From NCBI RefSeq assembly GCF_023973825.1, contig NC_090118.1, forward strand, positions 62,001 to 126,000: DNA of 64,000 bases, read 5' to 3'. The position numbers and the translations under genes were made by a program. The notes under the pieces were generated by a model. The model was not told the origin of the DNA, did not search any database, and was given only the letters and a program-made list of their open reading frames with translations. Below are positions 39,323-51,181 of this stretch, piece after piece; positions within the stretch are counted from its first letter, which is position 1, and the number at the start of each line of letters is the position of its first letter. The stretch comes from Plasmodium brasilianum. Its lineage: Eukaryota > Apicomplexa > Aconoidasida > Haemosporida > Plasmodiidae.

Positions 39323-42300
39323 CATGTAGGGTCAGTGAGAATCTTATTAATCTATTCATGCTCGTCACTAATTAGATGACGAGGCATTTGGATAACCCAA
39401 GAGAGTCATACGTATATTCCCCCGCCATTTATCTGGGCCTAAATGAATTTCACCAAAATGATATTCAAAGCATTGGGCAGAAATCACATTGTGATTATTA
39501 CCATTTTTGGCATTTTTCACAATGCTATGGTTTTTAATAAAATAATTGGATTCTCTTTGTCCGTTTCAGTTCTTGATGTTAACATTTTGAATATTATTCT
39601 ATCATACTGTCAGATACAATAAAACAATATCGAATAGAGGGGAAAGGTCAAAGAAATAGAAGAAGAACAGAAATATTAATGATAACACCCCTCATTGAAT
39701 AAATAACGAATAATATCTTCAATATGTCTGTTCTCAACCATTCCCTTTTTCTTTTTCCTCTACTCAAATGTCCTCAGAGCCAATCCTTTTTCCGAAGTTA
39801 CGGATCTATTTTGCCGACTTCCCTTACCTACTTTTTTCTACTTAACCAGAGGCTGTTAACCTTAGAGACCTGATGCGGTTGTTGGTACGCTCATACAAAT
39901 ACTTTGAGTATACAAACAAAGATATGAAAACTAAAAAATACCACGAAAGTACATTCTAACTTCCCCCCTTTATTTGCTGTTCCCTCCTTTTTTCATGGAT
40001 AGTTCTTACCAACTTCGGATAATTCATAAAAACGAATTACTATTGCTACAAAACAAGTAAAGTAGAAACAAAATAATATATATATTCATAGAATATAACA
40101 TACTATTTCCTAACTACCTCTCTTGAATTGCTTCAGCGAACCTCTTCTCCAAGTAAATTGATTCCAAGGTTTACTATAAAGGTAAAGTGCAAAGAAAACG
40201 CACCCCGAGAGTAAGACCTATGTAAAGGAGTTCATTTATATATATGTTACCATCTTTATTGCACTCAAAATATTATCGGCACAGGAATATCAACCTGTTT
40301 CCCTTTTGAGACGGAGATGTATATTTCTTACAAAATACACTCCCCCATATAAACACTTTTCAGCTATCCCTTAGGAGCGGCTAACTCTTGTACAATCACA
40401 GTTGACAAGAAACCCTTCTCCACTTCAGTCTTCAAAGTTCTCATTTGAATAGTTGCTACTTCCACCAAGATCTGCACTAGGGATATGTTCCATGAAAACT
40501 CACGTATTTCACTTCTATACAAAACCCCACGATTTTCTACTCATAAAAGGATTCTAAAAAAAAAAAATAAAGAAAACTTTATTTTCCTTTTACTTTAAAA
40601 AACTTCCTTTTATGGCCTGGTATCGGTAATCCGCTTTAGCGCCATCCATTTTCAGGGCTAGTTCATTCGGTAGGTGAGTTGTTACACACTCCTTAGCGGA
40701 TTTCGACTTCCACGACCACCGTCCTACTGTCATTATGAACCAACACCTTTTATGGGATCTCATGAGCGAATATTTAGGCACCTTATCCAAGCGTTAGGAG
40801 CATCCCTCATCGCCAGTTCTGCTTACCAAAAATGGCCCACTTGGAGTTATTTTATTTAAAATAAAAAAATAGTGAACAAAATACAAAAAAGTTATTTTAT
40901 TCCTTTTTACCTATTGGGAGTTTGAGAATAGGTCAAGGAAAACAATTTCCCTGATTCCTTTAATCATTATCTCTACCTGGTAAAATTATATAAGTCAACT
41001 CCAGCGATCCTGAGAGATATTTCGAAAATAACCAGCTAATAGGCTTTTCGATTAGTCTTTCACCCCTAAACGTGATTGAAATGAACGATTTGCACGTCAG
41101 TATCAATTCGATCCTCCATCAGACTTTCGTCTGACTTCAATCTCACCACGCTTAGTTCAAAGCCTCTCGGGTCCTACCAAATATGCTCTTACTCAATAAA
41201 GCTTAATTTGCTTACCGGTAATTGTATGCATTCAATGAAAATTACTTTTCATTCAATTCTACAATAAATATATATTACATTTATTACGCATAAAATTATA
41301 TATTATAAAAATAACATATTTTTTGATTAATATCTTTATCACTTATACTTGCACATTTGCTAGACTCCTTGGTCCGTGTTTCAAGACGAGTGGGTTAAAA
41401 AAGTACTGTTTAGAAACAACTTAAAAAATAAGAATAAAAATTCTTACAATATTCAATTTCCTCAGCAATATAAATAATTATTAATATTAAAAAATATTTA
41501 TAAAACCATATTTTTTAACCATTAGTGGAAAAAAAAGAAAGATAAAAAATAAATTTATATTCATTTTTCATCAAATAGTTTTATCTTAATTATCCAATAT
41601 CACTGATGCTTCTTTTAATAAAGAAGAAAAATAACCCAAAAAAGAACTATTTTTCCTCCTTAATTTTTTTCTTTTTTAATCCGTTCCATCTTAACGATTT
41701 CAGGTACTATTTAATTGCTCATTCCTGAGTACTATTTCATCTTTCCCTCACGGTACTTGTTTGCTATCGGTCTCCTACACATATTTAGCTTTATGTGAAA
41801 TGTATCACACACATTTGTGCTCCAATCTCAAAGAACACGACTCTACAAGAAATAATCTATTGAAAAAATAATAAATATAAACTATGGGCCTTTCACCCTC
41901 TTTGGAGGAGCATTCCTGCTCACTTCGTGTATATTTATTAAAAATAACAATTGAGTACTTCAAAAACATGACAATTCCCATAAAAGGCTTATAACCTTAT
42001 AAAGGATTTTCCTATTTGAGCTTATCCTTATTCACTCGCCGTTACTAAAGGAATCATTGTTATTTTCTTTTCTTCCGCTTACTTATATGCTTTAAATTCG
42101 GCGGATTTGCCCTCCTATTTTATCAGTATTTATTTTAGTTTCTTTTTATTTCTTATACTCTTTTTATTGATATATAAAAATTATTGAAAAATACCACATA
42201 GCTTGTGATAACATGTTACCGCAAATACACGCTACCACATAACTATCCATTGTGCGGATAATATAGAATAATTATTTAGAAAAAACGTAAGGTATTATTA

Positions 42301-43150
42301 GTGCACATTAAAAACGTGCAAAAGTTTTATATAATCCATATAATTATCTACACCTCACACACTATGTAGTATATTTTAATAAAGTACCTAACATTACTAT
42401 ATATTTTATAAAAATATATAAAACATTTGAGTACTAATATCAAAAAGCTTCGTAATACATGCAGCATCACATTACATATAAAAATAAAGCAATTGCGCTA
42501 TGGATTTTTATACTACATGGCAGCAAAGAAACCGAAGAACATAATCAAATGCGTTAGTATCATCACACTATAAAAGTGTAAAGAACAAGCACCTTGATCT
42601 TTTCGTACACATATAATAAAATACATATGTATATATCCATGCATTGTTTTTCCGACATTGATTCCGAAGCATAAAGACTTAAAATAAGATTTCTATTATA
42701 CTCTGCAGCAAGGAACATTTTTCGCTTCTGTAGAAACTCGGCTTAGTAGTTAACCAATAAAAACAAGTAAAATCCAAAGTTTAAAAACATACCTCCTGAT
42801 TTTCCTCTTGAAAGTCAAAAATGTTTTTATTATTTATAACTATTATAAAAAGAAAAAATATAATAAAATAAATAATATTATTTTCATTATCAAAAATGGC
42901 TCTTATGTACAAAAATATAAAAAAAAATAAAGCATAAATATATATTTTCTTCCTTCTCCTTCATATAATAAAAAGGATAAAAAAAAAAACACACCCTTAT
43001 GCATAAATTTTTATATATTTTTGTACATGCGAGAAACATTTTTTTGTTCACTTTTGATACATTTCAAGGCGCAGTATATAAAACCTTATTCCTATGGTAA
43101 CTCCAAACTCTTTCTATGAGCTCTCAGACAAGTACATGGCATCCTTCTTT
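38110..43150 (-). rRNA. 28S (LSU) ribosomal RNA copy, degenerate, probably a pseudogene
   Basis: The reverse complement contains many recognisable eukaryotic LSU segments. Examples are the region before the 3' end (GATCTGTTGAGGCTTATC near 38140), the sarcin-ricin stem (TACGAGAGGATTAG near 38510), CTAATAGGGAACGT (near 38640), GGCGGTACATCTGTT (near 38980), CCAAATGCCTCGTCATC (near 39390), GCGAAACCACAGCCAAGG (near 39310), AGCAAACAAGTACCGTGAGG (near 41760) and GGAGGAGCATTCC-type 5' segments (near 41910). It spans about 5 kb, longer than expected from compact LSU genes, because A/T-rich tracts interrupt it (about 40555-40605, 41400-41680, 42120-42190, 42830-43040). Near-invariant positions are altered, for example TTGGGTTATC where eukaryotes have TTAAGGTAGC, and many differences run from G/C to A/T. 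The boundaries are approximate. It may still be transcribed, but I doubt it makes functional ribosomes. Confidence 0.85.
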
Positions 43151-43215
43151 TATACTAAAGCGTAAATTTGTCTACTGGTGGTTTTTAACAATATAAAAAT
43201 TGCGTAAAAAATAAA

Positions 43216-43376
43216 TCTAATAAAAATAGGAGTATACTACATTCAAATATTTCATGAATTAGTTTTGTTTACATTCAGCGTTCCGATGATTCACAGTTAT
43301 TGCATTTTTCATTGCATATCACATTTTGCTGTGGCCTTCATCGCTGTAGGAACCAAGACATCCATCGTTAAGACTG
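43216..43376 (-). rRNA. 5.8S ribosomal RNA copy, degenerate
   Basis: The reverse complement reads AACGATGGATGTCTTGGTTC, then CTACAGCGATGAAGGCCACA, GCAAAATGTGATATGCAATG and GTGAATCATCGGAACGC. This is 5.8S in the correct position upstream of the 28S copy. Conserved GCCGCAGC and GCGATACGC have become GCCACAGC and GTGATATGC. The 3' third (after GGAACGCTGAAT) no longer resembles 5.8S well. The start is set at about 43376 and the end is estimated from the usual length. No 18S is recognisable upstream. Confidence 0.75.
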
Positions 43377-44491
43377 TACAAAAATATAGTATATTTTATT
43401 TGTATGCCATAAATAATATAGGTGTTTATATATAAATATATATTTATTAATAATAATTATAATGATTTATTAAATATAACATACATAAAAGTATATATGA
43501 ATATAAAAATAAATTAATATTATTGATTGAATGTTGTATTTGCATTAGTTTTAAATGAAGTTTAATATAATAAACTTTTGATTTTTATAAAGAAAAAGCT
43601 ATAATAAATACAAATTTAACAACAATAACACTGAAAAAAAAAATCAAATGAAAAATGTTGATATTTTTAAAATTGTAAGTAGTTATAGCGAAACCATCCT
43701 TATCATTAGTATTATTTTAATGATACTGAATACGATGATGATTTTTAATTTTCAATTTTATTTCTATAAATTATTTTGTTTATATATACGAAATTCGTTA
43801 TTTACAGTATATAATATTTAAAATTTATTAAAAAATTACTATAATAATTTATTTCAAATTTAAAAACTTTCTCATGTTAAAAAAAAAAAAACTGTGTGTT
43901 ATAACAGTTGGCTATTTAAATGTTTGATATACTCTGTAATATATATAATTTCAAAATTTGTATATATGTTAAAAAAAGTTTTATTGCAATTCTTTTTATA
44001 TTTATAATGTTATAGTTATACGTTGTTGCTTTATCATTATTTTTTTATATTATTTTTATTCTTATTTTGAGAATTATGATGATATAATAATAACATGCAT
44101 AGTAAAAAATTTCATAATAACTTTTGTTGAATGGTAAAAATTGTAAGTATACACCTGCAAAATCATTCTTTTTAATATTTTTATATAACCTTTACTACAT
44201 AAATATTTATACGAGTAGTGTTTGTAAAAAAATTCGTTATCCATAATAATTATTATTCAAATATAATAATATTAAAAAAGTTCAGAATATTAAAATATAT
44301 ACTCTATTAAAATATTAAAATAAAAAAATATATATAATATATTTAAATTACAAAATTTAAATATATTAAAAACTAAATATAACCAAATTATTAATGTTAC
44401 ATTTTATGCTCAAAAAAAAAAATAATTACTTAGAAGAGCCACCTATTTTTGGTGTATTCGAATATATTAATAATTATAATAATACAAAAAT

Positions 44492-44529
<38 letters not shown>

Positions 44530-44534
44530 CTCTG
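43377..44534. other. AT-rich sequence where an 18S/ITS1 would be expected
   Basis: About 1.15 kb immediately upstream of the 5.8S copy on the minus strand. It is almost pure A/T with none of the conserved small-subunit segments. A (TA)n tract at about 44494-44524 borders the tandem arrays. Confidence 0.6.
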
Positions 44535-44975
44535 AAAACTTATTCATCCTTGTGAAGAAAAAGTATTATATTTTTATGTGGTCTATGTATGCCATAAATT
44601 AATAATTTAAAATGTTTATATAAAAACTTATTCATCCTTGTGAGGAAAAAGTATTATATTTTTATGTGGTCTATGTATGCCATAAATTAATAATTTAAAA
44701 TGTTTATATAAAAACTTATTCATCCTTGTGAAGAAAAAGTATTATATTTTTATGTGGTCTATGTATGCCATAAATTAATAATTTAAAATGTATATATAAA
44801 AACTTATTCATCCTTGTGAAGAAAAAGTATTATATTTTTATGTGGTCTATGTATGCCATAAATTAATAATTTAAAATTTTTATATAAAAACTTATTCATC
44901 CTTATGAAGAAAAAGTATTATATTTTTGTACGTGGTCTATATACTGTAAAAAAATTAATAATAAAAATCCTTATA
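44535..44975. repeat. 88-bp tandem array, five copies
   Basis: Copies start AAAACTTATTCATCCTTGTG at 44535, 44623, 44711, 44799 and 44887, spaced exactly 88 bp. They share TATGTGGTCTATGTATGCC and differ by only a few bases; the last copy is diverged (GTACGTGGTCTATATAC). No unit is open as a protein. This is the array nearest the 5.8S end of the rDNA copy. Confidence 0.9.
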
Positions 44976-45150
44976 TAAAACTTTCGTCCTTACTAAGCAA
45001 AATTACTATTATTCATATGTTATAAGTTTTCTTTCCTAATTTCCAAAATTTTATTATTTTCCAAAAGGTAAATGACTTAAATCCTATATACTAAATATAC
45101 TAAATAATTAAATATACTAAATATATTAAATAATTAAAACAATAAATACG

Positions 45151-45990
45151 TATAATAAAGAAAATTCATTTTTCTTTTTCAATTTTGAACAAAAAAATTA
45201 AACAAAAAAATTAAAATTTTGAATAAAAAATTGCAATTTTTTTTACTAAAAATAAATCAATTCTGATTAATGCGAAACCTCTTGAGTGCTTACGCACAAT
45301 GGGATCGTTTTTCCCCAACGTTATATGTTTATTTATATATTGTTTTTTTTTTCCCTCAATCGTACAAAATAGGCAAAACTTTTGCTTCGGAAATCCTCCA
45401 TATTAAAACCATACTAAAAAATTAAAGCAGTGGGTGGTACGTATAATAAAGAAAACTCATTTTTCTTTTTCAATTTTAAACCAAAAAATTAAACAAAAAA
45501 ATTAAAATTTTGAATAAAAAACTGCAAGTTTTTTTACTAAAAATAAATCAATTCTGAGTAATGCGAGACTTTCTTAAGTGCTGGCGCACAATGGGATCGT
45601 TTTTCCCCAACGTTATATGTTTATTTATATATTGTTTTTTTTTTCCCTCAATCGTACAAAATAGGCAAAACTTTTGCTTCGGAAATTCTCCATACTAAAA
45701 CCATACTAAAAAATTAAAGCAGTGGGTGGTAAGTATAATAAAGAAAACTCATTTTTCTTTTTCAATTTTGAACCAGTAAATTGAACAAAAAAATTAAACA
45801 AAAAAATTAAAATTTTGAATAAAAAATTGCAAATTTTTTTACTAAAAATAAATCAATTCTGAGTAATGCGAAACCTCTTGAGTGCTTACGCACAATGGGA
45901 TCGTTTTTCCCCAACGTTATATGTTTATTTCTATATTGTTTTTTTTTTTCCTCAATTGCAGAAACAAGGAAAAACTTTTGCTTTAACAAA
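45151..45990. repeat. ~291-bp tandem array, three copies, with GC-richer core
   Basis: Copies start TATAATAAAGAAAA at 45151, 45442 and 45734. Each has an A/T-rich first part and a core with more G and C, including GTGC-TTAC-GCAC (45286-45297), ATGGGATCGTTTTTCCCC and CTTTTGCTTCGGAAAT (the last missing from copy 3). In copy 2 the loop of the small GTGC/GCAC hairpin is TGGC instead of TTAC while the stem is kept. The third copy is shorter at its end. The open frame near 45807-45989 has no ATG-initiated gene character. Confidence 0.85.
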
Positions 45991-46086
45991 ATACATAATA
46001 AGAAGGATAAATCATTAAAACGCCTGCAAACATGAAAGAAAAGAAAATAAATAACATATTATAAAGTAACTCACTAAAACAGCTTG

Positions 46087-46098
46087 ACCAAGACATCC
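46087..46098 (-). other. 12-nt match to the 5.8S rRNA start
   Basis: The minus strand reads GGATGTCTTGGT, identical to the same 12 nt of the 5.8S copy, and a few bases before it has CTTTCACC. Similarity ends at AAGCTG instead of TCCTACAG. It could be a scrap of a second rDNA copy or chance. Confidence 0.2.
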
Positions 46099-46178
46099 TT
46101 GCTCCTAGGTGAAAGTACAAATTCATGTGAAATAGCTATATATACCACCAATATATGATATATATAACACTAACATTA

Positions 46179-46214
<36 letters not shown>

Positions 46215-46224
46215 TGTTTAATAT

Positions 46225-46675
46225 GGAATTAAAGGAATATCTTAAATAAATACTAAAGTTGAATTAAACAAAATAATATTATATATAAAAAACAAAAAAA
46301 AAAATAGTATAACAAGGAATTAAAGGAATATCTTAAATAAATACTAAAGTTGAATTAAGCAAAATAATATTATATATAAAAAACAAAAAAAAAAATAGTA
46401 TAACAAGGAATTAAAGGAATATCTTAAATAAATACTAAAGTTGAATTAAGCAAATAATATTATATATAAAAAACAAAAAAAAAATAGTTAACAAGGAATT
46501 AAAGGAATATCTTATATAAATACTAAAGTTGAATTAAGCAAAATAATATTATATATAAAAAACAAAAAAAAAAATAGTATAACAAGGAATTAAAGGAATA
46601 TCTTAAATAAATACTAAAGCTGAATTAAGCAAAATAATATTATATAAAAAAAAAAAAAAAAAAAGCTAATATATT
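46225..46675. repeat. 91-bp tandem array, five copies
   Basis: Copies start GGAATTAAAGGAATATC at 46225, 46316, 46407, 46495 and 46586, spaced 91, 91, 88 and 91 bp. They contain AATACTAAAGTTGAATTAA and a poly-A segment before TAGTATAAC. A poly-A run of about 30 nt (46181-46211) precedes it and another A run ends it near 46665. Noncoding. Confidence 0.88.
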
Positions 46676-46679
46676 AAGA

Positions 46680-48669
46680 AAATAAAGGAATACTTTAAAA
46701 GGTATAAAGTTAAAAATAAATTATGAAGGAAAAATCTTAATGCTCAAAAATTTAAAACATTTATAAATAAAATAAAATAAAAAAAATCAATAAGAAAAAT
46801 TATACTATGTGAAAATAAATGTAAATGCATAAGAAAAAAAAATATAAATATAAATATAAATAAAATTATATAAAAGAATTCAAATGTCAACAGTGTAACG
46901 AAATAATAGGACTACTATATCATATCAGCTTTCCTACTCCAATAATTCCCCTGCATTTAATTCATACATAAATATCATATTATATATATCTTGTTAATGG
47001 GGGGTGTATCTGAATATATGTAACCAGCATTTTACCATTTTTAAGAAAATGTACATGTAAGAGGCATAATTAATATTTTACTTCACAGGAGTTACAAGTT
47101 CGGCAAATTGCTGTTTTATATTTTACATTTCTTCTTTTATTGATCTTCCACTATTTTCATGTCATATTGTATGAAAAAATCCCATAAAGCTTTTGATTTT
47201 CTTTTTTGTTACATATTGTTTAAAAGTGTGAACTTTAATTTTTTTTTTTTTTATATACCACATTATATTGTATGATAGGCATAATTTTTATTCCCCTTAT
47301 ATGGCTGTAAAATCCTATTAAAAAAGTGTTGCATTAAAATATTTTGTTAACGCGCCTTCTTTTTAATTTTACATATTATCAGAACTCGAATTCGTTTTAA
47401 CAAATTTTATTTAATTTTTTTTTATATCATCCCCAAATATAATTGGAAGAGTATTTACACTTATTACATATAAGGAATATATGACCCATTCTTACCAGAA
47501 TATATATAAAGTCCATTTTGGTAATTGTAACTATCCTACAGGATAATTTAAACTTCAAATACAACATAATATATTTTTTACTCTTTAATACCATTAAATA
47601 TACCTTGTTTTCAAGAGATGCTATAACTTTTTATGCACTCTCTATATTGTACACCAAAGCTTACATAAATTTTAACTAGGCATGTATCATCTCAAGTCCC
47701 TTTAGATAAATATATTGGAATAATATACTTGTGAGAACATGTTTCCCTGAACATATTTTCAATGCATAAGATTATTTATTCTCTCAATGTAAGTAGAGAA
47801 TTCATAAAATGTTATAATAAAAATTTTTGAATATTAACAAGTATACATTTTCCCTAAAATATAATATCATTCTTATCGAATAAGATTCTTTACTACAAAC
47901 ATTCTTATTTTAATAACTATTTTTATTGAATTTGCTCTTTTTGGTTATACATTCCTCAAAAAATCTTAGGCTAGATGTCCCAGAGGAAAATTCGTTTCAC
48001 ACAACAATTCGAACCATAGAACTATACATAGGTGTACTAACCAAAAATATTTCATATACTCATATTAATAGAATGTGCAAATAAAAAGTTATAAAAGTTG
48101 TTTCTCTTATCATTAGTAGTATTTTTTTATGAAATTTATAAAAAAAAAAAAAAAAAAAAGGAAAATTTTGGATGTTAAAAAAAGTGTTAATACAGTTTTA
48201 TAATCCTATTAACTTTATTTTTTGTACTATTTGTAAATTATATGCATTCATTTTCGTTCTAAAAAAGATTTCTCCACCCATGCAAAGAGGAAGACTATAA
48301 TATTTTTAAAATTTAGTCTATTATCAAAGTTGTCCATTAATATGTATCTATCTATCTATACATATAGATAGATATAGATATAAGTGTATGTATATATATG
48401 TACGCGTGCTTATGTTTAGGTAGGTATCAATATGTCGAAATTCTTTTTATTCTAATTTTCTTTTTTATGTTTATTATTTTATGTGCCTTACATGAAAAGA
48501 ATTAATGTTTTATATTAATAAATATTTATAACTGTCTTTTTTTTTTTTTTAATATTTTATTTGTTTTTTTAGAATAAAACTCTATCAAGGTGTCCGCAAA
48601 ACATAATATTTATGTATGTGTAACTACGAAGTTATGTATTATATACGAATAGAAAAATAAAAGTTCAAA

Positions 48670-48714
<45 letters not shown>

Positions 48715-48902
48715 TAACATAAACTAAATTAAATTTCTCAAAAATATTAGTTAAACTTTACAGAATTATGTACATAATCATAAAAATATAAAATTTCATT
48801 AAAATAAAAATAATATTAAAATAAAAATGTTATATGCATGTACTTTATGATCTTTCCTAAATGGTCACACCCTTCTTTTATCACATTTTTTAATACTTCA
48901 TA

Positions 48903-48972
<70 letters not shown>

Positions 48973-48987
48973 GTACATAAGTATATA
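46680..48987. other. intergenic spacer, no gene recognised
   Basis: About 2.3 kb. Slightly less A/T-biased islands occur (for example GGGGGGTGTATCTG near 47000 and AGGCTAGATGTCCCAGAGG near 47970), but I can assign them to no RNA family. A long (TA)n tract lies at about 48901-48968, directly downstream of the ETRAMP gene's 3' end. TATC/TAGATA units lie near 48345-48382. Confidence 0.45.
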
Positions 48988-49518
48988 TTATTGTATTTTA
49001 GTATTTTCATAGTTATAACAAGCCTTTCTGATATTAAGTTCAATATAAGGAATCATACGAATTAAATCCTGCTTCTGTAAAAATGTTAGATCCAGGTTAT
49101 CACTTTTTAAATTCTTTAGAAGGTATTTCTTTATGTCTTTTTCACTTGGAAATGATTTATCAATATCTTTACCACCATAGTAATTCTTATGCGTAAACAG
49201 AATGCCATACTCTATAGCTTCTAGTACAAGGTTATGAACGTCATCCACTAAATCAGGATTATCCCATCTATCTTTACTACTTTGTGTACGATAAAAAATT
49301 CCTCCAACTACGGCTGACATTATGGTTATTAATACTCCTGCAGCTGCGGCTAACATTATCTTTTTTTTTTTATCATCATAATTCCTTAATTTGTTATTTA
49401 ATGAATTGAATGCACTCTTAACTTTCTTCTGCATTACATTCTCTGTGCACATACAAGGCACTATCAAACTGACTAGAAATAAAATATTAACAAAATAGAA
49501 AATTGCTGAAACTCTCAT
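48988..49518 (-). CDS. early transcribed membrane protein (ETRAMP)-like, long C-terminus
   Basis: A single exon of 176 codons from ATG at 49518; the open frame extends to 49548 but only from a TTG, and the ATG precedes the signal peptide directly. Residues 1-24 are a signal peptide (MRVSAIFYFVNILFLVSLIV). A short Lys-rich amphipathic segment follows (KKVKSAFNSLNNKLRNYDD), then KKKK and a membrane span at about residues 54-75 (IMLAAAAGVLITIMSAVVGG). This is the signal, Lys-rich loop, TM plan of ETRAMPs, small parasitophorous-vacuole-membrane proteins made early after invasion. Unlike typical ETRAMPs, whose tail is short and highly charged, about 100 residues follow the TM, ordered and mixed (NPDLVDDVHNLVLEAIEYG; KYLLKNLKSDNLDLTFL; MIPYIELNIRKACYN). 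The tail would face the host cytosol if topology follows known ETRAMPs. Confidence 0.75.
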   Translation of the reverse strand: MRVSAIFYFVNILFLVSLIVPCMCTENVMQKKVKSAFNSLNNKLRNYDDKKKKIMLAAAAGVLITIMSAVVGGIFYRTQSSKDRWDNPDLVDDVHNLVLEAIEYGILFTHKNYYGGKDIDKSFPSEKDIKKYLLKNLKSDNLDLTFLQKQDLIRMIPYIELNIRKACYNYENTKIQ

Positions 49519-51137
49519 TTTAAAGAAGGATGTCGCGATAAAAATCAATAAGATGTGTTTACAAATTAGTGAAATATTTATACAATATTTGCATATACAT
49601 TTTTATATATGTATATACATACATATGTAACAGTGTTTATATGTACATATATATATATATATAACAGTGTTATTTATATGAAAATCATAAATGAATTAAA
49701 TCTTCTAATATTAAAAAGTTCTTTTAATTTGTGACGTTATGTATTTATTCATTTATTTATTTATTTATTCATTTATTCATTTATTCATTTATTTATTCAT
49801 TTATTTTTGTTTTTATCTTTTTTTTGTTTTAAAGTTACATCTGATTTATTCCTTTTATGTATGATTTCATCTGTTTATCACCTTATAGTGTCTTTTACAT
49901 GCATGTGGACTTCTTGTAATGTAAGTGCATGTATTATGGAAAAGTCCATTATTATTGTTCTTTTTCCTTTTTCTTTTTTTCTCTTTTAGTGTTTTTCACT
50001 TTGGGTTATATAATAAATGAATTTCATTAAGGATTGAATTAATGTGTTTCATTTTATGTTAAGCTTATAATAAATAAAATGTCATGTACTTTTTTCCGAT
50101 TGCACTTTTTTTTTTTTTCTATCTTAACTTCATTTAAAGAAAACATTATAACAAAAACAAAACAAAACAATTTCTTTTCAAATTAGTTTTTTTTAAAAAA
50201 AAAAAAAAAAAATTAAAATTGGTTAATCACTGTTAACATAATTTTTAATATATTCCTCTCTTATAAAATGTATGTATATATATAAAAAATATGTATTATT
50301 ACTTATTTTTGAGGATGCAATACAACAAAACAACAGTACGAAACAAGAAACAGCTTAAATTATATCTTTAACGAATATTTTAATATTTGATAAATAGTAT
50401 TTGTGCTTAATTTTATATACTCCTTTCAATTTTACAAAATAAATTACTATTAATTTGGTCTTTTTAAAAATGACGTATATATTTTTTGTGATGCCCTTAT
50501 TCCACTTAATTAATTTAAAATAATGTACAAAATAAAAATAAAACAAATGAGTTATCAATGCGTCTATGTTATATATGCTGTAACCATTTTATTATATAAA
50601 GAAATTTAACAAAAGAAAAAGATGATAACATATTTATACAAATAAATTAAAAGTATTATTGAAATATGCTATTAAATAGGTAGTTATCTTATGTTTTGAG
50701 GAACGGCCACCTCAATATGTTATTATACAAAAGTACATTATGTACTTATATGCATAGCATACATATAATAATATACATACGTAGCCCATCTTAAATTGCT
50801 TGAAATATATGTATTAAATTTATTTAAATTCATTTATACCATAATTAGCAAAAAAATATACAAAATTAATTGCGAATGTTATTAATTTATTTTAAATAAA
50901 TTTTTTAATTTCAAAAACTTTCATCGAAAAATTTATTCAATATTGTAAATATTTTGTAATTTTTAATAAAATATATAATGCTTGACCTTTTAACTGTTTT
51001 ACAATAAAGTCAGTTCGATATATGAATTTTAATTAATTTGAAAATATAGCCCTTGCTTATTTTATGTCACTGGTAAATACGTTAAATAAGACATATAAAT
51101 GGTAAGAATAAAAAAAAAAGTATATTACTATTAAATT

Positions 51138-51181
<44 letters not shown>

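Noticed and set aside
38685..40859. Several open frames of 60-125 codons on both strands between 38.7 and 40.9 kb
   Set aside because: They lie inside recognisable 28S rRNA sequence and translate conserved rRNA segments.
44535..46675. CRISPR-like repeats
   Set aside because: The units are contiguous tandem copies with no unique spacers, in a eukaryotic nuclear genome.
47970..48025. tRNA-like GGTTCGAATTG on the minus strand
   Set aside because: No T-stem partner, acceptor stem or anticodon arm can be drawn around it.
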